DNA of 64,000 bases. Origin: Colwellia sp. GTDB lineage: Bacteria > Pseudomonadota > Gammaproteobacteria > Enterobacterales > Alteromonadaceae. Position numbers and translations under genes: made by a program. The notes below the pieces were generated by a model. It was not told the origin of the DNA and did no database searches. It saw only the letters and a program-made list of their open reading frames with translations. Position 1 is the first letter of the stretch. Each line of letters begins with the position of its first letter. The stretch covers positions 1 through 64,000 of the forward strand of contig NZ_JABSPA010000005.1 of the NCBI RefSeq assembly GCF_013214175.1, read 5' to 3'. This document shows positions 29,437 to 39,688 of this stretch, piece after piece.

Positions 29437-32235
29437 TTAATATTGCTCTACCTCTTGCTTCAACTTAGCTATTTTTACATTTAACTTACTATCATGGGCA
29501 CTCAAACCAGATAAGACCTGCTTTGCTTGTTTATGCTGCTGCAAAGCAATATAGGCCTCTGCCAAGCTCACTTTAGCACTGATATCTATTGAGCCTTGAT
29601 TAATGACATTAACGAGCACTTCAATCGCCTCTTCATAGCGCTTATTAGCAACTAAAATCACCCCATAACTTTCTGCTATAGCATTATTATCTGGTGCTAA
29701 ATACAAGGCTTTTTCGATATTCAATTGCGCATTAACTAAATCGTCACTTTGATACTGCTGCCAAGCGAGATTATTCAACGCAGCTAAATTATTAGGTTGA
29801 TCCTTGACAATTTGTTGGTAGGTAGAAATGATCTTGGTTGATTTGTTATTATCGACATTGTTCATGTCATAAAGCTCAGCAAGTAACATTCTCACCCTAT
29901 TATCGTTAACAATGTTAGTAAGGTAGTTTTCTAAAACCAATTCAGCTTCAGCGCCTTGCTTAGAGAACTGCAAGGCTCTTGCTAAGTTAATGGCTCCAGT
30001 GCTATTAGGCACTTGCTCATATAATTCACTATAAAGTTCAATTGCTAGATCATATTGCTTTTCTTGTATCGCAACCTTAGCTGTTGTCATGGTTATTATA
30101 TTGTTAGAGACACCTTTATCTTTTAATACTTTTAATTGCTGCTTAGTGGCTTGAATATTATTGTTAGCTAGCTCTAAATAGGCTCGCATGGTCATCAAGT
30201 TATCGTCGTCAGGGAAATCTATATTTGCCTTTTTAGTTAACGCTAAGGCCGGTGAAAATTGTTTTAGTTTTTCCAGTGTGCCAATATAACCTACACGAAG
30301 AATATAACTTTTCCCATGCTCTTTTAAACCCTGTTCATAGGTAGTTAACACGCGTTTAAACTGATGCATTTGCGTATAACTAGCCGCCAAGACTGCCCAA
30401 TAACGTGGCGACAAGTTTTTTTCACTTTTGATCGATTCTAACAATGAAATGGCTGCAGGTACCTGCTTACTAATACGTAGGTTTTGAGCCAAACCCATAA
30501 CTAAATTCTTATGGATAGGCTTACCATTGAGTAAACTTTGCTGATGTAACGCATTTAAAAATAAAATAGCCTCTGCAGAACGTCCCTGCCTTGTTTGCAA
30601 AACAGTATAGCGGCGAATAGCGTTATGATGATTAGGGCTAAGCTCGATGACCTCTTTAAAGCCAGCAATGGCCTTTGTCGCTTGTTTATGAAAAGCGGCA
30701 ACGATTGCTAAATTATAAATGGCACTGATACTTTTAGGTGCTATTTTCAAAGCATTTTGAAAATATTTTTCCGCTGCAGTTACCTTTTCTAACTTCATGG
30801 CAATAAGTCCGTTTAAGATATTGCCTGACACCTGATGACTGTCAGAGTCTAGCCACTTATTGGCAATAACTTGTGCCTTAGCGACTTCATTACCGCGCAA
30901 ATACTGACGAGCCAAAGCGAACTCGGTATCGTGTAAACTTGGGTCAATAGTTAGTGCTTGCTCTAACGACTTAATTCCGGATAAATCTCTTTGACTTAGT
31001 AATAAAGAGCCTTGCTGAACTTGTAGAGCAGCATTATTGGGCGATACCTGTACAGCTTTATTTATTAATGTTTGTGCACTAGCATAGTCCCCAGCCTTCA
31101 TTAACTCGGCACTGGTGATTTGTAATAAGTAGCTATCACTGTCATTATTTTTTATTTCATTCAATTTAGCCACCGACAAGGCTAAATCATCGGTGTGACC
31201 TAGTTTAATTTTTATTGATAATAAAATAACATTAATAGGATGTGTTGTTGGTAACAGACTCTCCAAAGTAATCAAATAACCGTAAGCTTGCTCCAATTCA
31301 TCAAGCTTATAAGAGCTAACTCCAGCAATCATTTTGGCAATGACAAAAGTATCATTAAGACCAACAGCTTGACTCGCATACTCCCTAGCGGACATATAAT
31401 TACCATGTTGAAAGGCAATTTGAGCTTTGTATTGCAAGGCGAGTGGTGAATTTTCAAAAGCCTTTAATAAACTATCATTCAGCGTACTTGCTTGGGCAAA
31501 TTTTTGCGCTTTAATTAAGGTATTCACCTGAAAAAAACGAATATTATTATCATAAGGGTAAGCAATTATATAGCGCGAAAAATCCTGGCTTGCTTGTTCA
31601 AAGTTATTTGAGGCAAAATTTAAATAGCCTTGTAACAGCAATGCCTCGAAAAAATAGCTATCTCCTGCTAGCAAGCTATTGCTCAGCGCTAGACCTGCAG
31701 CGAACTTTCTTTCACTGTAAAGTAAATAGGCACTAGCAAGTTGACTAAAAACATTCTCTTGATTAATTGCAGCCGCTTGAGAGAAATAATCTTGTGCTTT
31801 AGTCACTAACCCATCCGTTAGCGCGCTCATGCCGGCATAGGTCAAGATCACAATATAGTCACTATCATTGAGGTCTTCACTTGCTCTGACCAATTGCTCA
31901 ACTTCTTCAGATTTATTGAGACGAGTTTTTACCTGTGTTAATAGTGTTGCCGTTTGCGCAAAACTTGCGCCAAGGGCCACCGCTCTTTCTAATTCTTTCT
32001 CGGCACTAATATAGTTGCCTTGGTTAAGGTACGCCCTGCCAAGCCCGAACCTAGCAGCAGAATTTTTCGGGTCTAATCTAACAGCGTTTTTATAATCGAT
32101 AATAGCCGTAGCAAATTTACCCTGTTGGCTAAACACATTTGCACTTGCCATTAATTGTTCGGCAGTCTTTTGCTCGCTACAAGCACTCAAGGTAAGCGCC
32201 AAGGTTATTGCTGATGTAATTATTATTTTATTCAT
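29437..32235 (-). CDS. prsT: PrsT-like TPR-repeat lipoprotein (copy 1)
   Basis: A 932-residue TPR protein with a lipoprotein signal ending LSACSEQ (Cys19), built almost wholly of tetratricopeptide-type helical hairpins, for example KFATAIIDYKNAVRLDP near residue 41. This fits the PEP-CTERM-system PrsT family, which has about 900 residues. It is thought to act in export or assembly of the exosortase-linked polysaccharide, based on its phylogenetic profile. The next gene upstream (32378-35122) is a paralog of nearly equal length. The two are 142 bases apart with a terminator between. Confidence 0.85.
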   Translation of the reverse strand: MNKIIITSAITLALTLSACSEQKTAEQLMASANVFSQQGKFATAIIDYKNAVRLDPKNSAARFGLGRAYLNQGNYISAEKELERAVALGASFAQTATLLTQVKTRLNKSEEVEQLVRASEDLNDSDYIVILTYAGMSALTDGLVTKAQDYFSQAAAINQENVFSQLASAYLLYSERKFAAGLALSNSLLAGDSYFFEALLLQGYLNFASNNFEQASQDFSRYIIAYPYDNNIRFFQVNTLIKAQKFAQASTLNDSLLKAFENSPLALQYKAQIAFQHGNYMSAREYASQAVGLNDTFVIAKMIAGVSSYKLDELEQAYGYLITLESLLPTTHPINVILLSIKIKLGHTDDLALSVAKLNEIKNNDSDSYLLQITSAELMKAGDYASAQTLINKAVQVSPNNAALQVQQGSLLLSQRDLSGIKSLEQALTIDPSLHDTEFALARQYLRGNEVAKAQVIANKWLDSDSHQVSGNILNGLIAMKLEKVTAAEKYFQNALKIAPKSISAIYNLAIVAAFHKQATKAIAGFKEVIELSPNHHNAIRRYTVLQTRQGRSAEAILFLNALHQQSLLNGKPIHKNLVMGLAQNLRISKQVPAAISLLESIKSEKNLSPRYWAVLAASYTQMHQFKRVLTTYEQGLKEHGKSYILRVGYIGTLEKLKQFSPALALTKKANIDFPDDDNLMTMRAYLELANNNIQATKQQLKVLKDKGVSNNIITMTTAKVAIQEKQYDLAIELYSELYEQVPNSTGAINLARALQFSKQGAEAELVLENYLTNIVNDNRVRMLLAELYDMNNVDNNKSTKIISTYQQIVKDQPNNLAALNNLAWQQYQSDDLVNAQLNIEKALYLAPDNNAIAESYGVILVANKRYEEAIEVLVNVINQGSIDISAKVSLAEAYIALQQHKQAKQVLSGLSAHDSKLNVKIAKLKQEVEQY

Positions 32236-32329
32236 GATAAATCCTTTATTGGCATTTAGAGCTGATTTTTTGAGTTAGCGCGAGGGTAATAGTAACTTGA
32301 CAAAATGAAGCCATATTCCTCGCGACTAT

Positions 32330-32361
32330 AAAAAAAGCGACTGTCGTAGCAGTCGCTTTTG
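32330..32361 (-). terminator. Terminator between the two PrsT-like genes
   Basis: A 10-bp stem (AAAGCGACTG pairing with CAGTCGCTTT) with a 6-base loop is followed by T on the minus strand, 17 bases after the copy 2 stop. Copy 1 therefore probably has its own promoter or depends on read-through. Confidence 0.85.
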
Positions 32362-32377
32362 TTGCCAGTTAAGCTAA

Positions 32378-35122
32378 TTATAATTGTGCTTGTAATTGAG
32401 CTTTTTTCTCAGTTTGCTCATCTGTTTGCGGAGATGTTTTACTTAATAAGTCTTTTGCTTCATTTGCTCTACTATTGGCAATCAGTGCTTCAATATAATT
32501 AAGTTGGATATCAATATCCTGTCCTTGAGCTAAATCAGAAGCTTTAGTGGCATATTTTAATGCCGCCCTTTTATCACCCGACTTAAGCAGCACTTTACCG
32601 TAAGTATCGGCAATATTTGGAATGTGAGGCGCTAAGGCAAAAGCCTCTTTTGCATGTATTAATGCTTTATCGAGTTTACTCTGCTCTAAATACAGCCAAG
32701 CTAAATTATTATGAGCAATAACATTTTTCGGTTGATTTTTAACTACGTCAGCATAAATAGCAATGGCCTTATTGGTGTCGTCCTCTAAGTAAATACCCGC
32801 CAGCATAGTTTTAATACGACTGTCATTAGGCTCTATAGTTAAATAATGCTCTAGTACTTTGACCGCTTTGTGCTCTTCTTTATTGCCCATATAAGCACCC
32901 GCTAAATATACGGCATTTTGACTACTTGGGTAAACTTGATAGAACTTGGTTAGTTTAGGTACTGCTTGACTATGCTTTTCTTCTAACAGTAGAATCCGCC
33001 CAAGAAAGCCTTGTTTTAACGCATCGTTAATACCGGTAACAGCTAATGTTTTATAGAGACTTTTAGCCGGTGTAATTTGTTGGCTATTAAGCAGCAATTG
33101 CATTTTTACCAGCTGTAACACCAAATTATCTTGATGATAATCTAAACCACGTTTCACTACATTCAAGGCACGCTCATTATTACCACGGTTAGCATGTAAA
33201 TCGGCTAATAGCACCACAGGCTCTATATGGTATGGGCTAGCTTTTAACCAACTATCTAAAGCCGATTCCATTTTCTTACCGTCATGCTGTTTTCTATGGT
33301 TAAACACCACTAATTGCCAATAGCGTTTTGGTAATTTAGGCATATCGGCAAAGTCAGTCAGTAAATTTTCGGCTTGCTTATATTGCGCTAAACTCACCAG
33401 AGCTTCAGCCACTAATATCGCTTTGTTAATATCCTTGTTATCCGCTTGGTAGGCTGCTTGTAATTTCTCTAATGCCATTTCATTACGGTAGATGCCAAAG
33501 TAATGTCGCAAGACTTTATTATTGCTTGGCGCAAGTTTCATTAAATAATCAACGCGCTCTTTACTCAAAGTTTCATTTTTTTGTTGACGAGCTAACCTAA
33601 GCTGCTCAGTAAGTGCGAAGATATTATCGGGTTCTAACGTTAAGCTCTGCTTTAACGATTGCTCTGCTTTATCATATTTTTTTTCTTTAATGGCAATACT
33701 TGCCATTAAGTTATAACCACCAGATTTTTCAGGATATTTATCCTGCCATTTAATGGCTATCTCACGCGCTTGTTTAATATCATTATTTTGTAGCGCAGCA
33801 TAAGCTAATGCTAACTCAGCCTCAATAAAGCTTGGATCAAGTTTAACCGCATCTTGCAAGTCTTGGATACCTGAGGGGTCATTCATCATCAACTTTAAAA
33901 TACCCTGCCTAGCGTTATCTCCAGCATTAGTAGAAGTAGTCGCTGCACTTTGCTCAAGTAATTTTTTTGCTTCCGCCATTGCGCCTAACTCTAGTAGTTT
34001 ATAGCTTAATGAAGAAAGAAATTGTGCATCACCCTCTCGGCTTGCTGAAAAATCACCTACTGTGGCACTTATTTCATCAACGAAACCAAGTTCCAACTGG
34101 GTAACAGCCAACATGCGCCTAGCTTGATGATCTTTCGGCAAGTATTTAACCACCGTAGATAAATGACGATGGCTCTGTTGCCAGTTTTTTAGATAAAAGG
34201 CACTAGCACCCGCGACTAATCTTAAATTAGCTTGGTTAAAATTCGCCGATAATGCCCTTTCCGCATGTTCACTGGCTTTATCAAATACTTTGCTATTAAA
34301 AGCAACCATGGCTTTTATATAATGGGCAAAAGGTTGGCTATCAATTCGGACTAAGATGGCATCGGCATACTTTTCAGCTTCTTCATCTTGACCTGACTTA
34401 AGTAACGCATCCGCTAACAATAATTGCACAATGCCTGAACGAGGCTGTAAATCTAAATATTCTTTAAAACTTAGCGCTGCTTGTGCATAGTCCTTAGTCA
34501 CCATTGATACTTGCCCTTGCAACATAAGTGCATCGACTTGCTGAGCATCTATGGCTAAAATCCGTGAAATTAAGGTTTTCACTTCATCATAGTTATTCTC
34601 CGCCAATTGCAGATAAGCCATAGCCAACATGCTATATAAACTTTGATTGGCAATAGACTGCGCTACAGCGGCACTCTCTTTTGCCTGTTCAGGTTGCTCA
34701 CTACGCAATGCCGCCAAGGTTTTATAAGCTAAGTAATGGCTTTGCTCTTCATTAGCCAACTTTTCCGCCTCATCACTTAAGGCCAAAACATCAGCATCGC
34801 TGTCCGTTAAAGTATATGCTCGAGCAAGTAATGGCACGACCTTATTAGCGGCATAGTTAAACTGATGAGCTCGTTCAAGTTCCTTTACTGCAGCAAGTCC
34901 ATCACCTAAATCCAAATAGATTTTACCCAGTAAAAATCGTGCTTCAGCATTTTTTCCATCGGCACGAATAGCATTTTTTAACTCAATAATACTTGCGTTT
35001 ATTTGCTCATTGCTGAGATAACTTTTGGCATTTTCTAGATGTGATTCATCGGAGACTTGTTCACTACAGGCAGTAAGTGCCAGTGCGATACTTAAACAGA
35101 GAGAGGCTTTTACAAATTTCAT
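32378..35122 (-). CDS. prsT: PrsT-like TPR-repeat lipoprotein (copy 2)
   Basis: A 914-residue TPR lipoprotein with lipobox LTACSEQ (Cys19) and repeated helical hairpins such as QINASIIELKNAIRADG and YDKAEQSLKQSLTLEPDN. It has the same layout as copy 1 but the two are clearly divergent in sequence, so the duplication is old. Outer-membrane anchoring in the periplasm is inferred from the lipobox and the Ser after the Cys. It follows the wecB-wecC fusion after a terminator. Confidence 0.85.
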   Translation of the reverse strand: MKFVKASLCLSIALALTACSEQVSDESHLENAKSYLSNEQINASIIELKNAIRADGKNAEARFLLGKIYLDLGDGLAAVKELERAHQFNYAANKVVPLLARAYTLTDSDADVLALSDEAEKLANEEQSHYLAYKTLAALRSEQPEQAKESAAVAQSIANQSLYSMLAMAYLQLAENNYDEVKTLISRILAIDAQQVDALMLQGQVSMVTKDYAQAALSFKEYLDLQPRSGIVQLLLADALLKSGQDEEAEKYADAILVRIDSQPFAHYIKAMVAFNSKVFDKASEHAERALSANFNQANLRLVAGASAFYLKNWQQSHRHLSTVVKYLPKDHQARRMLAVTQLELGFVDEISATVGDFSASREGDAQFLSSLSYKLLELGAMAEAKKLLEQSAATTSTNAGDNARQGILKLMMNDPSGIQDLQDAVKLDPSFIEAELALAYAALQNNDIKQAREIAIKWQDKYPEKSGGYNLMASIAIKEKKYDKAEQSLKQSLTLEPDNIFALTEQLRLARQQKNETLSKERVDYLMKLAPSNNKVLRHYFGIYRNEMALEKLQAAYQADNKDINKAILVAEALVSLAQYKQAENLLTDFADMPKLPKRYWQLVVFNHRKQHDGKKMESALDSWLKASPYHIEPVVLLADLHANRGNNERALNVVKRGLDYHQDNLVLQLVKMQLLLNSQQITPAKSLYKTLAVTGINDALKQGFLGRILLLEEKHSQAVPKLTKFYQVYPSSQNAVYLAGAYMGNKEEHKAVKVLEHYLTIEPNDSRIKTMLAGIYLEDDTNKAIAIYADVVKNQPKNVIAHNNLAWLYLEQSKLDKALIHAKEAFALAPHIPNIADTYGKVLLKSGDKRAALKYATKASDLAQGQDIDIQLNYIEALIANSRANEAKDLLSKTSPQTDEQTEKKAQLQAQL

Positions 35123-35209
35123 CTCGAATTTCCTTTTGCTATTCTAATTATTATTGAAGCTAATACCTTAGCTATCGTCTTGGCAAACTTGATCTATATT
35201 TTAAGCTAA

Positions 35210-35247
35210 CAAAAAATAAAGCCCATTAACAGCAAAGCTAATGGGCT
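35210..35247 (-). terminator. Terminator after the wecB-wecC fusion gene
   Basis: AGCCCATTA (35220-35228) pairs with TAATGGGCT (35239-35247), and a T-rich run follows on the minus strand. It begins 5 bases beyond the stop. Confidence 0.8.
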
Positions 35248-35251
35248 ATTT

Positions 35252-37534
35252 TTATGCTCGAGTATTAAGCAGTGGCGTAGCTAACGCCAAATTGCCATAA
35301 CACTCATGATCGGTAACCAAGATTAATACATCAGCCCAATCATCAATGGCTGTTAGCGACTCTTGACGCTCACAATGCCAGCTAGGTACGAAGGGATCAT
35401 GATAGTTCACTGCTACTCCTGCTTGAATAAAATGCTGATGAATGGCATCAGCAGGTGATTCACGGCAGTCATCAACATTGGCTTTATAGGCGACGCCCAA
35501 AATCCCAATCCTTTTTCCTGCCAATGAACTCGCTGATAGCGCCAATAAATCCAAGGCTTGCTGGGCAACGATACTTGGACGTTTATCATTAATCGCGCGG
35601 GCTAAACGGACAAGCTCACCCGCTTTGGTTTTTTCAACCAAGAACCAAGGGTCTATTGGGATACAATGTCCACCGACACCTGGGCCTGGTGTTAACACGT
35701 TTACTCTTGGATGACGATTAGCGAGACGAATAACTTCATAGACATCCACTTCAAGCTCTGCACAGATTTGTGATAACTCATTGGCAAAAGCAATACCAAC
35801 GTCCCGCGAAGTATTTTCAACTAACTTGATACATTCGGCTGTGGTTAAATCTGTTAAAAACACTTCGCCTTTAACAAAGCTTTGGTAAATCGTTTTAACT
35901 TTCTGCTGTGCTGCTGGGTTGGCTGCACCGATGATCCTGTCGTTGTGCACAAGCTCATGCAAGGTTTGTCCTGGAATAGCACGCTCCGGACAATGAACTA
36001 CATCAATAGTTAAACCTGCTTCGGCAAAACGTTGCACTACCGCTAAGCTTGTTTGTGGTGAGATAGTTGATTCAACAATAACGGTTTGACCATTTTTAGC
36101 CACTTTCGCAATCGCATCGACAGCACTAAAAACATAACTGCGATCACAGCTGTTATCTTTATGTGGTGTCGGCACAGCAATTAAATAGGTTTCGCTTGAA
36201 GGTATTTCAGTACTGGCTGTTAAGAAGCCCTGGGAAACAACCTTAGTAATTAGATCAGGTAAACCGGCTTCATCAAAGGGGCATTGCGCCTTATTAATAG
36301 CGGCAACTTTATCGCTATTTAAATCAACACCGGTAACCTTATAACCGGCTTCAGCTAGTAAGCTAGCAATAGGTAAACCCATGTAACCCATACCGATAAC
36401 ACTCAATGTTTCGTGCTTAGCAATAATTTCAGCATCAAGAGTATTTGGCACTGAATTAGTAATAATATCTAAAATAGTTTCAGCAACATGACCATCACCA
36501 AAAGGATTATCCCAGTTAAAGTTACCGGTATCATTGGCAAGCCATTTATCTGCCGCAGCTAACGCTTTATCGGCATCACGGCCTACCAATACGTTAGCAC
36601 CGACTTCAATAGACTCAGGACGCTCGGTGTTTTCGCGTAAAGTAATACAGGGAACACCTAATAAACAAGCTTCTTCTTGAATGCCGCCAGAGTCGGTTAA
36701 AATAAGCTGAGCATGTTTTTGTAATTGAATAAAGTCTAAGTAACCAATGGGTGGGATAAGCTGTAAATAGCTCGGCAATTCAATAGAGAATTCTTTCAGT
36801 TTAGCTTGGGTTCTTGGATGAATTGGCCAGACAATAGTTTGACTGTATTTTGCATGTAACTTATCAAATAATGCCAACAGTTCTAATAAGTTTGCCATGA
36901 CATCGACATTGGCCGCACGATGAGCGGTAACTAAGAAAAATTCACCTGACGATACCCCTAAGTCTGCCAAAATAGTACTGGTGCTAGCTGAAATATCTAA
37001 ATGCTGAAATAAAGAGTCAGAAACGGTATTACCGACAGTGAATATTTTATCGCTATCAATACCTTCTTTTGCCAAAATAGCATGCTGATTAGGACCAACG
37101 GCGAATAAGTACTCACTCATATGATCAGTCAATATGCGGTTAGTTTCTTCTGGCATAGTGCGATCATAACTACGTAAGCCTGCTTCAATATGGCCGACCT
37201 TGATATCAAGCTTTGATGCAGCCAATGCGCCAGCAAGTACAGTGTTGGTATCGCCTTGTACCAGCACTACATCAGGTTTTTCTTGCATTAAGATAGGCTC
37301 CATCTCAATCAAAATATTACCGGTTTGATTACTATGTAAACCCGAACCAACACCTAAATTATAATCTGGTGCAGGTAATTCTAGTTCTTTAAAAAAGATA
37401 CTATCCATCTCTTCAGAGTAATGTTGATTAGAATGGATAATAAAATAGGCAATACCCCGTTTTTTACATTCACGAATAACGGGCGCCATTTTGATTATTT
37501 CTGGGCGAGTGCCAACGATGATCCCTATTTTCAT
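35252..37534 (-). CDS. wecBC: Fused UDP-GlcNAc 2-epimerase / UDP-ManNAc dehydrogenase (WecB-WecC)
   Basis: A single 760-residue reading frame joins two enzymes that act in sequence. Residues 1 to about 365 are a non-hydrolysing UDP-GlcNAc 2-epimerase: IGIIVGTRPEIIKMAP, VQGDTNTVLAGALAA, GHIEAGLRSYDRTMPEE and LTDSGGIQEEA. From about 380 a UDP-sugar dehydrogenase begins with LSVIGMGYMGLPIASLLAEAG and carries the catalytic Cys in PGVGGHCIPIDPWF (about 623). Together they would convert UDP-GlcNAc to UDP-ManNAcA for a surface polysaccharide. In most bacteria the two are separate genes. The frame is continuous, with no sign of error. It follows the exosortase-hydrolase operon after a 175-base gap. 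Confidence 0.93.
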   Translation of the reverse strand: MKIGIIVGTRPEIIKMAPVIRECKKRGIAYFIIHSNQHYSEEMDSIFFKELELPAPDYNLGVGSGLHSNQTGNILIEMEPILMQEKPDVVLVQGDTNTVLAGALAASKLDIKVGHIEAGLRSYDRTMPEETNRILTDHMSEYLFAVGPNQHAILAKEGIDSDKIFTVGNTVSDSLFQHLDISASTSTILADLGVSSGEFFLVTAHRAANVDVMANLLELLALFDKLHAKYSQTIVWPIHPRTQAKLKEFSIELPSYLQLIPPIGYLDFIQLQKHAQLILTDSGGIQEEACLLGVPCITLRENTERPESIEVGANVLVGRDADKALAAADKWLANDTGNFNWDNPFGDGHVAETILDIITNSVPNTLDAEIIAKHETLSVIGMGYMGLPIASLLAEAGYKVTGVDLNSDKVAAINKAQCPFDEAGLPDLITKVVSQGFLTASTEIPSSETYLIAVPTPHKDNSCDRSYVFSAVDAIAKVAKNGQTVIVESTISPQTSLAVVQRFAEAGLTIDVVHCPERAIPGQTLHELVHNDRIIGAANPAAQQKVKTIYQSFVKGEVFLTDLTTAECIKLVENTSRDVGIAFANELSQICAELEVDVYEVIRLANRHPRVNVLTPGPGVGGHCIPIDPWFLVEKTKAGELVRLARAINDKRPSIVAQQALDLLALSASSLAGKRIGILGVAYKANVDDCRESPADAIHQHFIQAGVAVNYHDPFVPSWHCERQESLTAIDDWADVLILVTDHECYGNLALATPLLNTRA

Positions 37535-37709
37535 CTTGCTTCCTTAAAAGTTTCTAGATTTATTCTGCTGATTTATCTACTTGGCTAATTGTAAAGCATT
37601 TACTAACACATGTAACATAACTCAAGTGAATTTTTTAACGAACTGTTAACTTACCTGAGCTTTGTATAAGTAATATGACATTCATTATCCAGAGTTCAGG
37701 TTAACTATT

Positions 37710-38576
37710 TTACTTAACTAAAGTATTAACGGTAAATGCTATCAGTTGCTTTTTCTTTTGCTGTTGCGAAAAAGTATGATCAGCCTGGCTAATGACTTGC
37801 TGAGTTATAGTAGCGCTAGCCATTATCTGGCGCCAATGCTTATTACTTTTAACTAATAACTTAAATTCATCTGCGGTTAAATCATTACCACTGAGAATGA
37901 CATGACTCTGACCAGTAAACTTGTCCAAGCCCTGTAGCATTTGAGTAACAAAATTGTCCTCAAGGTGAACTTTATTACTTACTTTACCTTGCTGATGGAA
38001 CTGATTAATTTCGGTAAACGCTACTTGTGCTTGCACTTTCCCACTAAACAGTTTCCGCCAGAATGCTTTACTCATTAATCGTTTAAGGTAATACGAACGA
38101 AGATAGGTTTGTGCTTGTGTTTCGGCTTGCCTGACCCAAGGATTGATCAAGAATAACTGCTTTATTTTGTCTTCTGCAGGGTAATCATTAAGGTAAAGCA
38201 AAATGGCCGATGCCGCATCGCATAACCCCCATAAAGCCAGTTCAGTTATATCACTATGACGTGTTTTAAAGGTTTGAATAGCAGCATCAATGTCATGTTG
38301 AATTTCAGTAAAACTACTCAATTCACCTTCGCTATCACCAGCACCACTATAGTCAAAACGAAAGACTGTGATGCCTTGTTTAGCTAACGCCCTGGCCAAA
38401 TAAACAAACAGTCGGTGACTACCAACACGGGTTTGTGGTCCGCCAACAACAATGATTAAACCTTTCTTAGGCTGTTGCTGATTACTGGTCACTGATGTTA
38501 TTGCTGAGCTGGGCAAATGTTCAATAGCGATTAATTGTTTACCCTGACTATTAAAAATAACACCTTGCTCTATCAT
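37710..38576 (-). CDS. Exosortase A system-associated hydrolase 1
   Basis: A 288-residue alpha/beta hydrolase. The oxyanion-loop segment IIVVGGPQTRVGSHR (about 41-55) and FRFDYSGAGDSEG (73-84) are typical of the exosortase-A-associated group. The nucleophile elbow reads GLCDA with Cys119 where most relatives of the fold have Ser (GxSxG), which I recall as a trait of this subfamily. Role is presumed in polysaccharide acyl chemistry with the neighbouring carrier protein. Its ATG overlaps the stop of hydrolase 2 by one base (TGATG), indicating coupling. Confidence 0.82.
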   Translation of the reverse strand: MIEQGVIFNSQGKQLIAIEHLPSSAITSVTSNQQQPKKGLIIVVGGPQTRVGSHRLFVYLARALAKQGITVFRFDYSGAGDSEGELSSFTEIQHDIDAAIQTFKTRHSDITELALWGLCDAASAILLYLNDYPAEDKIKQLFLINPWVRQAETQAQTYLRSYYLKRLMSKAFWRKLFSGKVQAQVAFTEINQFHQQGKVSNKVHLEDNFVTQMLQGLDKFTGQSHVILSGNDLTADEFKLLVKSNKHWRQIMASATITQQVISQADHTFSQQQKKKQLIAFTVNTLVK

Positions 38577-39391
38577 CAGCTTATTTCCGCTGAATTCGAT
38601 AGTAACTGACTAAAAGCTAACTGCTCTTGCACTAAAAACTCCGTACTAAGTTGTAATTCAGTTGCCTGCCAAAATTTAACCGCGGCTACCTGCTGTACAA
38701 TCAGTTTATTATTTTTATTGGCTAGTGCTTGCTGCTGCTTTAGTCGGCCTGGGCTCAACTCATCTGTATTGGCCAACCATTCAAACCAATAGCAATCGAC
38801 ATTAAAACTTGTTAGCTGAGATAAACTCTGCCCTGCGAACTGTTCGAGCAGCTTTTTGTCTATGGTATAACCGGCAATATCAAGGTTCTCTTGGCCATTC
38901 ATTTCAGCGGAGTTTTTCTTATCAGCTTGCGTTAACTTAGTTACTAGTGCTAACCGCTTAAACTGCTGAACAAAGCGTTTACCGTTAAAGTCTGGTTGCA
39001 AAAGTATCAAGCCATCAACAAGACTTAATATTTCATCCGATAATAATAATACCGCCGATAAGGGTAAGGAGAGGTAAATCGCTTGTACTGAATTAGCTTT
39101 GATGTTTTCTAACTGGAGTAAAATATCTTGCTGCCACAAACCCAAGCTAGCCTCGACTAGTTCACCACCACTGTCCCCTGTGCCATAGTGATCATAAACG
39201 ATAGTTTGCAAGCCTTGGTGATAGCCATTAATAGCTGAACGGGTAATATGGTGGCGGGTTTGATTTGCTTGCTCGAATAAGGGAGCAATAAATAGCAGAT
39301 GAGCAAGTACGTGCTCTGGAGTACGTATTATGCGAAATAATGGCCCTTTCGCGCCTTGATAAAATTCAACATGAGTCGATATCATGGCCAA
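38576..39391 (-). CDS. Exosortase A system-associated hydrolase 2
   Basis: A 271-residue alpha/beta-hydrolase-like protein. LFIAPLFEQANQTRHH and YDHYGTGDSGGE are the recognisable segments, matching the pattern of the second exosortase-A-linked hydrolase. No clear GxSxG is present at the expected elbow (IYLSLPLSAVLLL), so activity is uncertain. It is 6 bases after the carrier protein gene. Confidence 0.78.
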   Translation of the reverse strand: MAMISTHVEFYQGAKGPLFRIIRTPEHVLAHLLFIAPLFEQANQTRHHITRSAINGYHQGLQTIVYDHYGTGDSGGELVEASLGLWQQDILLQLENIKANSVQAIYLSLPLSAVLLLSDEILSLVDGLILLQPDFNGKRFVQQFKRLALVTKLTQADKKNSAEMNGQENLDIAGYTIDKKLLEQFAGQSLSQLTSFNVDCYWFEWLANTDELSPGRLKQQQALANKNNKLIVQQVAAVKFWQATELQLSTEFLVQEQLAFSQLLSNSAEIS

Positions 39392-39397
39392 AAGTGC

Positions 39398-39685
39398 TTA
39401 AGTACGCTCTAGGACTAATTCGGTCAAACTAGCCACGGAAGCAAAATTCTCCGCACTGATGTCATCATCATCAAGACTTATATCGAAAGACTCTTCTATT
39501 TCGCCGATCAAGGTGACTAAAGTCATTGAATCAAACTCAGCAATGGCGCCAAAAAGTTCGGTATCGACATGCCAGAAACTTTCTTCATAGTTTGGAATAA
39601 TAGCGATTAATAACTTAATCAGTTGCGCAGTAGTTTGTTCACTTATTTGCTCGCTATTTTTCTCGGTAAATGGTGCAGAAGTCAT
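39398..39685 (-). CDS. Acyl carrier protein of the polysaccharide/exosortase locus
   Basis: A 95-residue acidic, helical protein with the phosphopantetheine attachment site DSM (Ser53) followed by TLVTLIGEIEESFDI. Sequence around the site is typical of specialised acyl carrier proteins rather than the fatty-acid synthase AcpP (DSLDTVE). It lies between a GNAT transferase and the two hydrolases, so it may carry an acyl group that modifies the exopolysaccharide or its precursor. That role is inferred from position. Confidence 0.85.
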   Translation of the reverse strand: MTSAPFTEKNSEQISEQTTAQLIKLLIAIIPNYEESFWHVDTELFGAIAEFDSMTLVTLIGEIEESFDISLDDDDISAENFASVASLTELVLERT

Positions 39686-39688
39686 TAT

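Noticed and set aside
37710-38576. Hydrolase 1 as an inactive hydrolase because it lacks GxSxG
   Set aside because: Cys in the nucleophile elbow appears to be a subfamily trait, so it is not evidence of inactivation.
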